Both the position numbers and the translations under genes were made by a program. Below the pieces are notes generated by a model. The model was not told where the DNA came from and ran no database searches. It saw only the letters and a list, made by a program, of their open reading frames with translations. A DNA stretch of 64,000 bases from Siphonodentalium dalli (lineage: Eukaryota; Mollusca; Scaphopoda; Gadilida; Siphonodentaliidae). Below are positions 1 to 12,473 of this stretch, piece by piece; the stretch's first letter is position 1, and every line of letters starts with the position of its first letter. The DNA lies in contig CP136069.1 in NCBI GenBank assembly GCA_032622095.1, forward strand, positions 160,693,043-160,757,042, in the 5' to 3' direction.

Positions 1-1660
1 ACACGGAGGATTTGTGTAAATGTTAGCCCAAACGACATTTCGAAGTAACGACGGGTTTGTTGTTTATTTCGAGGAATAATACCGCATCATATGAATTCAG
101 CCCAAATATATTGACAGGTGTCAAGGGTCTAACTCTGTACTGAGCAATAAAAAACTAATATTAATAAATACCGAGTATATTTAATTTAACGCCAATGGGT
201 CGTTTATGTGCGTTTAAGAGTGTATTTATGCCTAAAGCAAAGTGAAATAACGATCTTAAAATGAATTGGCCGGTATATTTTATTAGTTATCAGGGTTACC
301 AGGGTCGTAGTTGCATAAATTACAATATATTTTATGTTTATGCTAAGATAACTTGATCGGTATTGAGGTTAACACAAATCCCATATATGGAAATTCCAAA
401 TATGGAAAGTGACGTGCGCAAAACAGATAAAACGACGAAATGTTGTCAAATTCCACGTCTGAATACGCGTCTTATTCTCACTTATACCGTGTTTATATCA
501 GTGTTATTCTATGTGTTGTTGTGTATTGTATTACTTTGATCAAGGTTGCGCTTTTGTTATTCTCACAAAAGGTAAATTTGATGCGTGTTTGATGCGTGTT
601 TACATTTCAAAATTGCGTCTGCCATCTACAGTAACACTAACAGTGCGACGGAATTCCACATGTCCGAGCGCCATTGACTGATTGATTCCTTAATTACGAG
701 ACTAATTTATCGAATGAGGTCAAATTTTCGCATATAACAAGACTCGTATGTTATTCTGCACCATTCTGACGAGTGCCGACTTTCATTTCGCATTATTTTC
801 GTTTTTATCGAAAAATAATCGTTCTCTAAAATGTAAATTTTTTCAACCAAAAAAAAATTCATTGTTTTGCCAATTTCAAGCTAGTTTATAGCATGGTCAT
901 GGCATAATTTGGCCTAGCGAGTGTCGGTAGACGTTTCTTGAGTGTGCACAACAAATTTTGGTCCCAACGAAGTAGGCTAAAATCCTGAAATTTGTCAATT
1001 TTACTTTGCGTGTGAAGAAAATATTCATTTAAACTTCCAAAATTGGTTGAAATATGCTCAACAACATTCAGTTGAATGGTGACATTATTTATAGTCACCG
1101 ACTAACTTCCACGATGAATCAAATTTGTTTTTATTGGTGACAATTATGTCGCGAGAGATAAAAATGTAAATTTTTTAAAGAAAATGTTAAATTTTAGCTC
1201 ATTTTAAGACTTTAATTGCTTGTAGATCGGTGTTAATTATCTTCGTCAATGATGTCATGTCACGCTTGTTAATAATTCATTTGTTCGGAAATACTTATTG
1301 GGGGTCGAAATGTATAAAATTTAACTACCACCACTTCCAAAAACAACACCGATAAACAATAACGCTCTTTGTTCCATGCAATGGAAATGGCTATTTATTG
1401 TCCTGATATCAGTGATATAAATGAATGCCTAAAATTAGTATTATCCTGAAATAAATTTATGCCACTTTGGCGAACATGGGAACCACGGTACAATTTATGC
1501 CATTTAGGCACACTTCAGAGTGAAATCAGGGCTTATATTTCGGCGAGAATCCAAATCTAGATTCTCGTAAATATTCTTGCAAATTACCCTGGATTCTCGT
1601 GAAAAAGTATATATGGATTCTCGCAAAATCAGATGAAATATATGCCCTTGAAATATAGCA
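1..1660. other. No gene recognised
   Basis: AT-rich sequence with only short chance ORFs. A short motif around gattctcg recurs between about 1548 and 1632. Nothing here has convincing coding character or a recognisable repeat family. Confidence 0.5.
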
Positions 1661-2618
1661 AATCGTTTAATGCTTTAGAATTTTTGTTTTCGGAGATTTA
1701 TATATATGCTTAAAGACATATTATGGACTTTTTCGGGTGCGAGAAATTGATAAGTTAGTGCTCAGGCACTTTGCCAACCTGGGGAATGTTATCATTCTAC
1801 TAACATCACTGAAAATTTCCAAAAAAATCTACCACACCACTTCATAGAGAACATTGTCTGAACTACTCCAAATTGTAAATATTTACATCTCGATTCGGGG
1901 CGCAACTATCGGCTATAATTAAACAAAAATGATTTCGCCATCGAGAGTCATTGCATTTAACTAATATATAAGAATGACGTTGTGTATCATCCATTTGAAT
2001 TAATATTCGTAACGAATAACTACTTTGAGAAAGATTATTCTTAATTTCTATTTGATCACTCTGCCCGGTGTCTGCCGGAGTGTTTCACATCACTTTAATC
2101 AAGGAAGACTGTTCAGAAAAACTGCATTTCAAGAAATCGTTTAATGCTTTAGAATTTTGGTTTTCGGAGATTTATATATATGCTTAAAGACATATTATGG
2201 ACTTGTTATGGACTTTTTCGGGTGCGAGAAATTGATAAGTTAGTGCTCAGGCACTTTGCCAACCTGGGGAATGTTATCATTCTACTAACATCACTGAAAA
2301 TTTCCAAAAAAATCTACCACACCACTTCATAGAGAACATCGTCTGAACTACTCCAAATTGTAAATATTTACATCTCGATTCGGGGCGCAACTATCGGCTA
2401 TAATTAAACAAAAATTATTTCGCCATCGAGAATCATTGCATTTAACTAATATATAAGAATGACGTTGTGTATCATCCATTTAGATTAATATTCGTAACAA
2501 ATAACTACTTTGAGAAAGATTATTCTTAATTTCTATTTGATCACTCTGCCCGTTGTCTGCCGGAGTGTTTCACATCACTTTAATCAAGGAAGACTGTTCA
2601 GAAAAACTGCATTTCAAG
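1661..2618. repeat. Tandem duplication, about 474 bp unit
   Basis: Bases 1661-2134 and 2135-2618 are two nearly identical direct copies. Both begin aatcgtttaatgctttagaa and end at actgcatttcaag. The second copy carries a short internal duplication near 2200 (atggactt repeated). The few base differences suggest a recent event. A short ORF (2553-2759) crosses the end of copy 2, but it has no family I recognise. Confidence 0.9.
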
Positions 2619-2688
2619 ATCACCAAACAACTTTCCTTTTTAGGGCCACCACATCTTTCCAAAGATGTACTTCTTCCATTTTGCTATC

Positions 2689-2990
2689 AAAGACCGAAAA
2701 ATGTCGTTAAACTAGAGATCCAAATACCCACTAAGGGCCCCTATATCTTGAAATATTAAAGACCGAGAATGTCGTTAAACTATAAAGACCGAAAAATGTC
2801 GTTAAACTAGAGATCCAAATACCCCTATATCTTGAGATATTATAAAGACCGAAAAATGTCATTAAACTATTAAAGACCGAAAAATGTCGTTAAACTACAA
2901 AGACCGAAAAATGTCGTTAAACTAGAGATCCAAACATCCCCATCCCCTATTTTTTTAGACAATTAAGAACGAAATATGTCGTTACACCAT
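2689..2990. repeat. Minisatellite with aaagaccgaaaaatgtcgtt core
   Basis: Five to six imperfect copies of the core aaagaccgaaaaatgtcgtt are interleaved with aactagagatccaaatacc. The spacing is irregular. The array directly follows the 474 bp tandem duplication. Confidence 0.85.
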
Positions 2991-4890
2991 TAATACATAA
3001 TTTGTGTTTATGAAAGTCTGGCACCCATTAGCAGTTTGTTTTCAGTACATTTTAATATTCATTGGAACGTAAACAATTATTCGCTGACAGAAATCATGTT
3101 AATATTGCCTTTCGTTACTGGTTTCCTCGACTCAAATATTTCTCACTGCTCAATACTTATAATTAAAAAAAATGTTCTGTGTTTTGTGTCACTTCTTAAT
3201 AGCATTATGTATTCTGCTATTGACAAGAAAAAAAGTTGCAGTATACGTTAAAGGTACGGAAGGCCTTGGTGGGTATCCTGTGAACATATTTCCACCTGCC
3301 AAAAACCGTTACAAACGAAAATAATATTCAAATATAGACATACTTTGTTAATATACAAATGAGAAATATCTCATAAACAGTATGTTATTGTCGTAAATTT
3401 GACGATTGTTATGTAAACAAAGCATAAAAAGTTACTTTCTTGGTGTTTCTTTATATTATGATGGTAAACATAAAGAGCGTTCTTTGTTGCTCAATTCCTT
3501 ATTTGGAAATAATAAAGAGCGTTTATACCATTTGTGTGTGATTAGCCAGTAGCATTGTGCTGCCTTCTATAACACAATCAGACTATTGTTTAGGTAAAAT
3601 TTAGTAGGTCTTTATGTGAGCATGATGTTTACGCGATAGTGATCGTATATTTGAACCAAAATGTATGCGTTTTAATATTTTTCTGTTTACGGTGTTTGGA
3701 ACAAATATGAATATTTTCGACAACTAAGCCCCCTCGTCCCTTTAATATAATTAATATAACATCCCTCATCCAATAATCTCCAAATTGCATATCTAATTTC
3801 AATCCTAGTTACACGTCACGCCGCCCCTCATCATTTGCCAATTGTACACCCTTTTTTTTGCTGCTGCTGCAACTGTTCAATTTCTTTAAAAATTATTGAA
3901 AAAATGGCCCTCCCGCCCGCCGACATTTACCTCTGATTTTTATCATCGGTCCGCACCAAAATTGAGCACACGTCCCTATATAATATACCTATTTAAACCG
4001 AGTATACACGGTGGTGTACTATATCAACCGTTCATTTAACCGTTTAGGTAGCATATTTCCACGTATACGTTATCACGACAAATCCCTGTTGATCTGTTAT
4101 TAATGAACCAAACACTTAACATGTCAACACACTCTGGCCCGCCAATTGATGCTACAGTGTATAAACGTAACGGGGCAAATATGCACATTATATTGGCAGC
4201 TAACGAGAGCATTCATCATCAGCAATCTGCTCACCCCTTTTAGCCGATACGATAGAAACTAAACGATTTGTTACTTCTAGTTACCCGTACTTAATTACAC
4301 TTCTTGCGTGTTAATAAAGTACGACCCCATTACCACTAAAGGTGAAACATGGGATTTAGAACATTAATATTCACTCTTACATAGTTCCACATTCAAGGTT
4401 CGTCTTGTGTAATCGTATGTCAGTTGTAACGTTGTGAAACCGCAACCGAACTGAATTATTCTATTGCTAAATAGTTCATGGCTGACCTGATGCATGCATC
4501 TTAGTTTTCTTGTTTAATAAAATGACGGGTTGGTCCGAGCTGTGTTGTTTCCGCGTGTCACGTGAATGCGTTTCAAATGAGCAGTCGTCAGATGAGCAAT
4601 TTTCATGTTCACGCAGTGAAATAGTAAGCTGTTGTTTGTAACGGCGATTCGTTAGAGCTATACAAACCCTATGTGTCTCCAAAGTTTATCATAAGATGGT
4701 GTCCAAAATGGCACATCAAAGTGAAGGCCAAAACAAAAATAACACGCAATTTATCCTCTTTAGCAAAAAAATATACCAAATACAACTTGAATTGTCATGA
4801 GAACAAAACAATTCCCATGATTCTATGATTTGATTTGAACATATTTAGTGTGACCCACTATATACAATATATATATTACACAGATTAAAT
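2991..4890. other. No gene recognised
   Basis: AT-rich non-coding DNA. Short ORFs at 3036-3251 (+) and 4476-4682 (-) have no domain, splice context or family I recognise. Confidence 0.45.
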
Positions 4891-4899
4891 ATAACAATA

Positions 4900-6222
4900 A
4901 TGGTATGAGTGTGGGAACAGAGGATCGGAGCACAAGTTGCCGAACTTATCGGAGCTCCTCTCCCCTGGCATTCAATTGCTAATAAATTCAAATATCGGAG
5001 ATGGTTTTAATTCAGGTGTATTGTAGAAGTTAATGTTTAAGTGTGGCTGTTGGAGTGGCTGTGGTCTCGCAGAATTGGGGTAAGGGAAACTATAACGAGA
5101 ACATTCTGATAATTATGAGATTAAGAGAAACGGTCTGTAGATGAGATAAATGATTGTTGTGTTTCAAACAGGCGCGCATTTAGCTTTCCGCTGTAGTGTT
5201 GTACACCAAACAGGAGATCTTTTTCGGAGACAATAGTCACGTTAAGTTCATCAATACGAGCCCACATCCGATTTCGCGCTTCTGCGTACAGAGGACAACT
5301 GAAGAACAAATGGTTTGCGTCTTCACATGAATTTCCACAAGTACAATTTGAATGAGCTGAGATGTAGTTTTCATATTTATCAAAGTTTAGGTAGCTACAG
5401 TTATTTCTATGTCTACAGTGCAAACTATTTAATCTCCTTTGACCTGTATTGAAATATGGTGGGGGTTTCAAAGTCAGTTCTTTATTACAGAATGTTCTAT
5501 ACATGTTACTTATGATTTCGTCTTTACTTGGTTCTGAAGAGGGGTCATCAACTTTTTTGTTATCGGTAGTAGTTTTACATGATATATTCCATTCAGCTAT
5601 CATGGATGGGACGAAACTCGATTTGAAATTAGTCGTGTTAGTAAAGTAGTTTATGTATCGCAAAGGGTTTCTGATGGGGTATCGAGATGCTTCAGCGACG
5701 GTAGCTGGTAATAGATTGGTGAGGTAGGAAGGGACGTGATGAGTAATTATTTTGTTCCAGGTGTGCATTTTATAGAGGTTTTTCTTTCGCTTAATGGAGG
5801 CCATCCAAGTTCAAATAAGACTTTTTCATCTGACACCGAACGCGTGAGACCACTTACTATTCTACCGCGCCTGTATATAGGCGGTCGAGTTTCCGGAGGA
5901 GGCAATCGGGTGCATTATCCCAAACAACATATCCGTACTCCATTATAGGAAGTACGTAAGTTTTGAACATTATCTCGAGGGTTTGTCTATTTACAAGAAA
6001 TTTTATTCTCCTCAGTTGTGACAGTCTGGTTGACACTCGGCTACAAATTTCATTTATATGGGTGTCAAAATGAAGGTTCGATTGTATAGATACTCCAAGA
6101 TGTTTATGACTGTCAACTTGCTCTATTTCGTTATCACCAAGTTCGAGATCCAAAGAATCTGTCGAGGGAGTAAGTGAGAACACCATTGATTTTGTTTTGT
6201 CTGCATTGAAAGTATGATTCTA
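4900..6222 (-). mobile_element. LINE 3' fragment: RT C-terminus, tail domain and 3' UTR
   Basis: On the minus strand, 6220-5857 encodes the end of a non-LTR reverse transcriptase. It has the HKHLGV motif and a YGYVVWDN segment, the usual signature after the RT palm in CR1/Jockey-type elements. The frame then shifts near 5850 into a stretch with the ELGWPPL motif. It continues to 5121 through a cysteine/histidine-rich tail (CTCGNSCEDANHLFFSCP) typical of LINE C-termini. Below 5120 lies a probable 3' UTR. A similar sequence (acttgtgcyccratcc when read on minus) recurs near 46540. The RT catalytic core is missing: homology stops abruptly near 6222, so this is a decayed, deleted copy. The clade (CR1 or Jockey) is inference. 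Confidence 0.85.
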
Positions 6223-7432
6223 TCACGGGTAGCGAATTGCTTTGGATTCAGGCGCGGCACTATATATGTAGTACTAAATGCTTTCCGATAACGATTGTTT
6301 TGTATATAATTTACTTGTTATTATCCAGAATATACGTGAAATGATTCCACACCGAGGACGCTGCGATATTCACAGTGAACACCTTTGAAATGGGAATTGT
6401 CCTGTTTCGGGTTAGTGATGCTGAATATGTTCATGTTCTCACAGAATATATATAGTCAACGGCATATATTGATTATGAACACTCGCAACTTTGTGTTTTT
6501 ATCTAATTACTTTTTCATTGATAGAACCAGTTAACGGCCATATTTGTTGTTATTGACCGCCTCCCACGGCGCCTGGCGCATGCATATTAATATAGACGAG
6601 TATCACTTTTATCACGCACCAACCCAATTATTGAAAACTCCCCACCACTGTCCTCACCTCACGGCTTCATATGTCCCTCTCCTATCTTCAAGTGTCTCCT
6701 TTCCCCTCTCTAGCTCTTCATCCTGATATCCCTAACATTATCTTCTCCCTTTTTTCATCTATAATTTAAATTCTGTTATATATCTCCATTTCTCCTAAAA
6801 CCATTATTTCCAACCATTCACGTCTAACATGTACCCCGTCAATTATCGGGGACAGGGCATGTAGCCAAAGAGGAGAAGACTTCATACAAGCCATCGGGCT
6901 TGTTGTCTGATCTACGTTTCCATACACTAACTCTTCAATTTTGCATATATGTGTCATATGTATATTAGATTATTAGTTTGGATTTGGAAATAAAAATATG
7001 TTTACACTTGAACTGTCCATTTATATGGGGAAACTTTCTAACAATCCCAAGAGGGAACACTTATTGGCATCACTCTCAACCAAAACTATCCTTTCATAAA
7101 CAAACTAAAAACATTACAATCAGGACCAACAGAAAATTGGTGTAAACAATATTTATTTAAAAAATCAAACATATCACACAAACACTATTCACATGTAGAT
7201 ACATAGCGACTTATAGGAAGAGGATTGGACAACAAGAAAAATGCTTTTTAAAAGTACTCTCTTCGTGGAATAAATGTTACCACATGTTACCGAAATATCA
7301 CTTGAGGTAAAGCAGGCGGGATATATAGTTTTGTTTGATTGGAATGTTATTACATGTTTAGGATTGAGATATGGGTATAACATTGTAATACAGGAGGTAA
7401 GGGTGAGGGTGAGGGTGAGAGAGAAAGAGAGA

Positions 7433-7474
<42 letters not shown>

Positions 7475-7639
7475 GAGAGATGTTTCACACAACACACATT
7501 CGATACAAAACAACACAACAACATCCGTTCAGTGGGGAAATCACTTGCACGAATGCGTCACGACCACGGAGGAGAAACAGCGGTTCATGCAAATGGAATC
7601 TAGCCGCGTCACCTGAACGGCCACCTGAACGGCCACTGT
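6223..7639. other. Non-LINE DNA between two LINE fragments
   Basis: This stretch separates the 3' and 5' fragments of what looks like one minus-strand LINE. It lacks the RT core expected between them. It contains a pyrimidine-rich stretch near 6640-6760 and a GA microsatellite at 7399-7476. No gene is evident. Either the LINE lost its centre and gained other DNA, or the two fragments come from different copies. Confidence 0.5.
7399..7476. repeat. GGTGAG / GA microsatellite
   Basis: A short (gggtga)n stretch runs into a long (ga)n run. Open frames on both strands here are artefacts of the simple repeat. Confidence 0.95.
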
Positions 7640-8740
7640 CTAAAATAAACTTCTGTACCGCCAAGAATATTTCGGAATTTAATTTGTTTGGATGTTCGTG
7701 AGATCCAGTACGGAATTTTGCCCAGGAAGATAAGGATTTTTTTAGTTTGGCGATTCTATGTAGTCTATTGCGTTGGTGCATTAATTTTCTTACACCACAT
7801 GTGAGCCAAGAAGGACAACCTTTCTTATGCAAACTGTTTTATTTGGAATAAATTTCAGACAAGCATTTTTAAACATTTCTGTCAGTTCATTGTTAATTTT
7901 AGATACGTGAAATTTACGGCTAACACTTTTAAAATCCCAATTTGATAACATGTTGTTAATGCCTTCGTAGTCCACTCTATCATAGTTCCAAATAAGTCTT
8001 TTAGAAGATAACTGAGTTGGTAACGGTAACTCGATGTCGAGTTTGACTGAAGCATGGTATCGAATACGATCATAAAAAAATGGACTTATTACATCTGAGT
8101 TACATACATAATCGTCACAATTTTTGAAGAACAGATCGAGGGTCGACGAAGATGTTTCCGTGAAATGAGTAGGCGAATTCACAAGCTGTTTGATACGACA
8201 GTGCGTACATATACCATTAATCTTACCATTGGTACCTTCGACATAATTTTCATTGACGTCGCCAGCTACGATTACCAAGTTTACGTCATCGATTGCGTTT
8301 TTAATGTTGCGTTCAATAGTATCCCAATGCGAAACTGGTGATTGCGGGGGTCTTTAGAAGCAACCAAGAATAATACTTTTACGACACACCTTGATTTCGA
8401 CCCATACGGACTCTAGGCCTGGCACTATCAGATCATTACGGAATTTATAAGGAATAAAATCGCGAATATAAATACTCAAACCACCACTGGATGTTTGGTT
8501 ATTCCTGTCATTTCTAACTGGATCATGAAAACCGTGAAGTAAAACTTCGGAATTATCCACTGAATTATTTCTGATGCTCTGGGAGTTCAGCAGTAACTTA
8601 GAACAGTGGCTTCTTATCACACCATTGTTGGCAGGACCCGGGTTCAGTTCGATATCGCCGCTTAACATTAGTAACACGAATATAATGGAAGTTGCAGTTA
8701 AGTATCATAATAATTTTGCCTTGTGTGTGTATTATAACAT
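7640..8740 (-). pseudogene. LINE 5' fragment: 2A-like motif and APE endonuclease
   Basis: Read on minus, 8677-8354 begins with a hydrophobic stretch followed by SGDIELNPGP, which matches the 2A ribosome-skipping motif D(V/I)ExNPGP. After it comes the start of an apurinic-type endonuclease (LLNSQSIRNN; later GGLSIYIRD and ESVWVEI). A second frame, 8278-7790, has GDVNENY and LDLFFKN, motifs of the LINE APE endonuclease. It is followed by a linker with PSWLTCGVRKLMHQRNRLHR (to about 7650). Frame changes near 8350 and 7800 and a stop before the 2A region show it is inactive. 2A motifs are known at this position in non-LTR retrotransposons of invertebrates. Confidence 0.85.
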
Positions 8741-9259
8741 GTCAATCTGTACTATCTTGCCATAGGGCTCTATTTTCATGGATGATTTTCTAAACTGTTT
8801 GTATTAAATGTGGACAAGTACATAATGTCAACGGTAACAAACTTTCAATTTGAATCTCTGGCAATTTCTTGAACGTAGGACAAGGTAAATGATGATAGTT
8901 TCAGACATGTTCAGGTCAAAGCGTCTTCCCCTAGGTGGTCCAGGCGCTCTCGACAGAACGCTGCCAATCCGAGCACGATATTGTATTATATCAACCATTG
9001 TCCCATATATATTGTAAGAATGTCAAAACATGTAAATAGCTCGGTGCTTGGCAGATATGATTTATACACTGAACAAATGCTGAATCAAGATGTTTCAGAT
9101 ATTGGCGTGAGATACACGGTTTATCTTGGTCATACGCAGTTGAGGGAGAGATTGGAAAGATAACAGAAGATAAGAGAAGGAAGACATGAAATAAATATAA
9201 CTCGACTAGTGATTTCGGGATAGGGGAATCATTAATCCCATACGGTGGCTCGCATGTAT
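8741..9259. other. No gene recognised
   Basis: AT-rich flank of the palindromic element. Short ORFs only (for example 8981-9163 on +), none with recognisable content. Confidence 0.45.
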
Positions 9260-9265
9260 TTGATT
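9260..9265. repeat. Left target-site duplication (ttgatt)
   Basis: The six bases ttgatt sit directly outside the left arm of the palindromic element. They recur in direct orientation directly outside the right arm at 16086-16091. Inverted-arm identity stops exactly at these borders. A 6 bp duplication is typical of Polinton/Maverick integration. Confidence 0.85.
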
Positions 9266-9610
9266 TGATGATACCCCGCCCGTTTGGTGGCAGTCTAGAC
9301 AGTTTGACCTACATTCTCTGCAGTACTACCGTTGGTGTTTGACCTATATTCTCCGCCCACGCGTCGGTCTATTTGTACCGGTTGGACATGTCCGGACATG
9401 ACCCGCTGGTTATATCCAGACTTCTCCATATGAATGGTATATTATCTACATGTATATCACGTGATGATCTCGGTGGGGTAGCTTCAGTCTTGAATATTAA
9501 AGGGATACTAGGCTCTCACTGGGGATGATTATTAAAGTGACACTCACTATGGATGAATGTTAAAGTAACACATGGCGCACACTGTGGGATAATGTTAAAG
9601 TGACACTCGC

Positions 9611-9850
9611 ATTGAAAACTTCAAAAAATTCAAAAAGTTCAAAAAGTTCAAAAAGTTCAAAAATTTCAAAAACTTCAAAAATTTCAAAAAGTTCAAAAAG
9701 TTCAAAAATTTCAAAAACTTACAAAATTTCAAAAATTTCGAAAAACTTCAAAAACTTCAAAAAATTTCAAAAACTTCAAAAACTTCACAAATTTCACAAA
9801 TTTTACAAATTTCACAAATTTCAAAAAACTTTAAAAATTAAACAAAATTC
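9611..9850. repeat. ttcaaaaa minisatellite, left arm
   Basis: Tandem 8-9 bp units of the form ttcaaaaa(n), with later ttcacaaa variants. The Ser/Lys-repeat ORF here is a by-product of the array. It is mirrored at 15490-15735. Confidence 0.95.
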
Positions 9851-9913
9851 AGGATTTAGTCATAAATGTGACCCGCTATATCAAATCCAGTCGGAAGTCG
9901 GGATTTTTTTTAT

Positions 9914-9952
9914 CCTGTGCCAATGCATTCTCTTATATATGCGAGTCGACCA
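9914..9952 (-). promoter_or_regulatory. TATA-containing 39 bp module, left arm
   Basis: Reads on minus as tggtcgactcgcatatataa followed by gagaatgcattggcacagg. It is identical to 15390-15428 in the right arm and to two copies in the neighbouring MITE (16312-16350 and 16501-16539). TATATAAG suggests a core promoter pointing towards the element end, but no ORF follows it. Confidence 0.6.
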
Positions 9953-10184
9953 GCCACCGCCGCCGGCGGCGGCGGCGGCAACTACATAATCCTATGGCAT
10001 GCAAAGAAATTGGCGCCGGCGCTGCCGCCGGCGGTTCAGGATTTAGTCAAAAATATGGCTTGTTTCCATTCATCGGAAAGCTATGGGGGTACGGTGGTGA
10101 GCGCCACTGAAAAAAGCAAGTGAGCGAGGGAAAAAAGAGAAAAATAACATGACAAGTAGTACATAGTACAATTTATTATATTAA

Positions 10185-11908
10185 CTATTCACAGTCACTT
10201 TCGTCCGAATTGTCATCACTTTCGTCAGATGTGTCATTTGTTTCGTCCATGAACTTTTCTAGCAATGGTCTGTACTTTAATATTGACATTTTCACTGCAT
10301 CACGATCTTCAAAACCATTCTTCATATATTTCTCCACTTTATCCATGACACTGTTGTGCAGCGTACCATTGCGCAGCCACATATTCTTTATTATTGTCCA
10401 AGCATAAACATTCATAAATAGCCTCATGCCTTCAGTTTTAAGATCTGTACTTTTAAGGTCCTTGTCAGCTTGTACTTTTGCCTCTTTTTCTGTCGAGCCA
10501 TTTTCCATATACGTTTCCACGTTATCACTCCATGCTTCTTGTGCTTTATCTCTACTCTCATCACACAAACTTTTGAAGTATTCATCTTCATTCGATTTAA
10601 TTTTCTTATTCTGACTATCATCCGTGTCCTCAGTTAATTTTCGTTTTAACTTATTTTCTTGACACCAGTTTTTTACGTGTCTCTGGACATCATGCTGATC
10701 TTCGAACAAAAGCCCACAGTCATTGCAAGGGTACGACATGTCTTCTCGAATGCCTATGTTTTTATGGTTTTCTTTATTAATTTCATTGATCTCACCAGGT
10801 GTCCTTATGTCCTTAGTATAGCCATTATGTTGACCCTGGGGCACACTATAATTATATGTCATGCACTCCCGTTGACCAGGGAGATCTCTGTCATCATATT
10901 TCATCTCATTCCGTTGATCCGGGCTATTGTTGTCATCACATTTCACCACATTCTGTTCATCTGGGTGCTCGCTGTCCTTATGGAGATTATATTTCATGCC
11001 ATTCCATTCACCCATATGTTGGTTCGTGTCCTCTTTTAGCACATTCTGTCGCAGCCGTAATGTGTCCGGGGTTGCGGCTTTTAAATCCACCAGTAGGTAA
11101 CCGTACGGTTCACTCGTCGCTTCCGAAAACTCTCGCATCATACGTTGAGGGCATTCAGGATACATCTGTCTTGATAATGTTGAAATTAAACCCTTGTCAA
11201 TTGGATTATTGAACAATACCAAATATTGACAATTTCGTCGTTGCGTCGGATCCTTGTTGTAGTAGAAATTCTGGTTCAAACTTATCAAAGATAAGTTCAA
11301 ATGGTGACTTCCTTCGGAATGTAAATCATTAACTCTCTGGTCTTTTGATGAAGTTTGCATCAAGTCATCGAGTACAACTAGATTTTTATACTGGGGGTTG
11401 ATAAGAGAATCCAAGTTTGCTGGTATTCCCCGTATAAAGTTGACCTGAGGGTGACGGTATACTTTATGTCATCATATAGGGGCTGCCAATATTTATAAAA
11501 CCATATTATTCTGTCAGGTGCGGGTGATATTTTTGAGGCAGACTTTTGTAGCAAGGTTTTCACGAAGTACGTCTTCCCACTAGATGTCGGTCCACTTACA
11601 CATGCCGTGAATGGATGCTTGAAAATAAAATCTTCTTGGACATTGGCCATTGAATCATCAAAGCAGGATGTTATGTCGCTTTGTTGCTGTTTCCCCTGCT
11701 GGTGTTGTAGTATCTGGTGTTGCTGTAATGGCGGTTGTTGTGGCTGATGATGCTGCTGCCTGTTGCTGCTGCTGCTGTTTGTTGCTGCTGCTTGGTGGTG
11801 CTGCTGTGGGTGTCGGTTAACAAACTCAGTGTGCTTAGATTGTACATGTCTTATCAAATCATGGTTCCGCACATACTCACTAGAGCAAATTGAACACTGG
11901 TGCTTCAT
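10185..11908 (-). pseudogene. Zinc-finger/packaging ATPase, left-arm copy (frameshifted)
   Basis: Mirror copy of the right-arm ATPase gene at 13430-15154. It starts at 11908 and reads normally through the N-terminal C2H2 finger, the Gln/His-rich linker and the Walker A motif GPTSSGKT. The right arm has four C residues in a short run (cacccctcag); this copy has three. That single-base loss near 11446 throws the frame, leaving a 176-residue front ORF (11908-11378) and a 409-residue back ORF (11414-10185). The back part keeps Walker B (LVVLDD), the C-terminal finger and the acidic tail. A few amino-acid differences from the other arm are also visible. Whether the break is genomic or a base-calling error in a homopolymer cannot be told from this sequence. 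Confidence 0.9.
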
Positions 11909-11988
11909 TTATACTTGACTAAAATATCTCGGGGGTATATGGCTTTCCTTTATACAAATGTTCCTTATAACCTCAAATCTGTCCTGTA

Positions 11989-12069
11989 TTAACGGCGGCG
12001 GCGTTTGCCGACGGCGTTTTTTTCCACCGGCCTTTCAATAGCCTTCGAAAATTTAGGTAAATTACTCAT
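11989..12069 (-). CDS. 26-residue arginine-ended peptide, left arm
   Basis: Mirror of 13269-13349. Its ATG overlaps the stop of the 73-residue ORF as ATGA. The product is basic and ends GKRRRR. It is too short for family assignment. Conservation between arms and the tight overlap with the upstream ORF argue that it may be expressed. Its second half coincides with GC-rich (cgc)n sequence. Confidence 0.5.
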   Translation of the reverse strand: MSNLPKFSKAIERPVEKNAVGKRRRR

Positions 12070-12287
12070 TTTAGTTCAGTGAATATGTCGTTTGGAGTTT
12101 TCTTTTTAACTTTTCCAATGTTTGTCTTCTTCGCTCTTCCTCCTTTTATCTCTTTAACTTTTATCTTCTTAGATCCGGGTTTCCTTATAAGTTTTTCAGG
12201 TTTCACTTCAGCCTTGGGTAGGTACTTCGAGTCATCGTAGGGTACATATTTTTTAAGATCAAAGTCATAATAGTGCGGAGTCCCCAT
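12066..12287 (-). CDS. 73-residue lysine-rich basic protein, left arm
   Basis: Identical in predicted protein to the right-arm ORF at 13051-13272. The N-terminus is aromatic (MGTPHYYDFDLKKYVPYDD), followed by a Lys-rich segment with repeated K-x-K patterns. I infer a nucleic-acid-binding or core-like role from charge alone. No family is recognised. It lies between the loop and the frameshifted ATPase, in the same orientation. Confidence 0.65.
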   Translation of the reverse strand: MGTPHYYDFDLKKYVPYDDSKYLPKAEVKPEKLIRKPGSKKIKVKEIKGGRAKKTNIGKVKKKTPNDIFTELK

Positions 12288-12473
12288 TCCGGCTAAAGTT
12301 CAAAGTGTACTCTGAAGTAGTAATTTTTATATACGCCAAAATACCATCCAAGACGTATACCCTTATAAACTGCGGGTCAGTCCTAGTAACGCGCACGTCA
12401 ACGCCGCCGGCGGCGGCGGCGGCGGCGACGTATGCGGCGGCGGCGGCGGCGGCGGCGGCGTCTGTTGTTGTTG

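Larger units (their letters stand above)
9266..12473. repeat. Left inverted arm of the palindromic element
   Basis: About 3.2 kb matching the reverse complement of 12899-16085. Differences include one base lost in a C run near 11446, which breaks the ATPase frame, and an extra GGC-repeat block near 12427-12460. The match fades at the gtctgttgtt string around 12473. Confidence 0.9.

Noticed and set aside
7189-7603. ORFs on both strands through a Ser/Leu- or Arg/Glu-repeat
   Set aside because: Artefacts of the (ga)n microsatellite.
9600-9989. Ser/Lys-repeat ORF in the left arm (and its mirror at 15350-15751)
   Set aside because: It is generated by the ttcaaaaa minisatellite followed by GGC repeats, with no independent coding signal.
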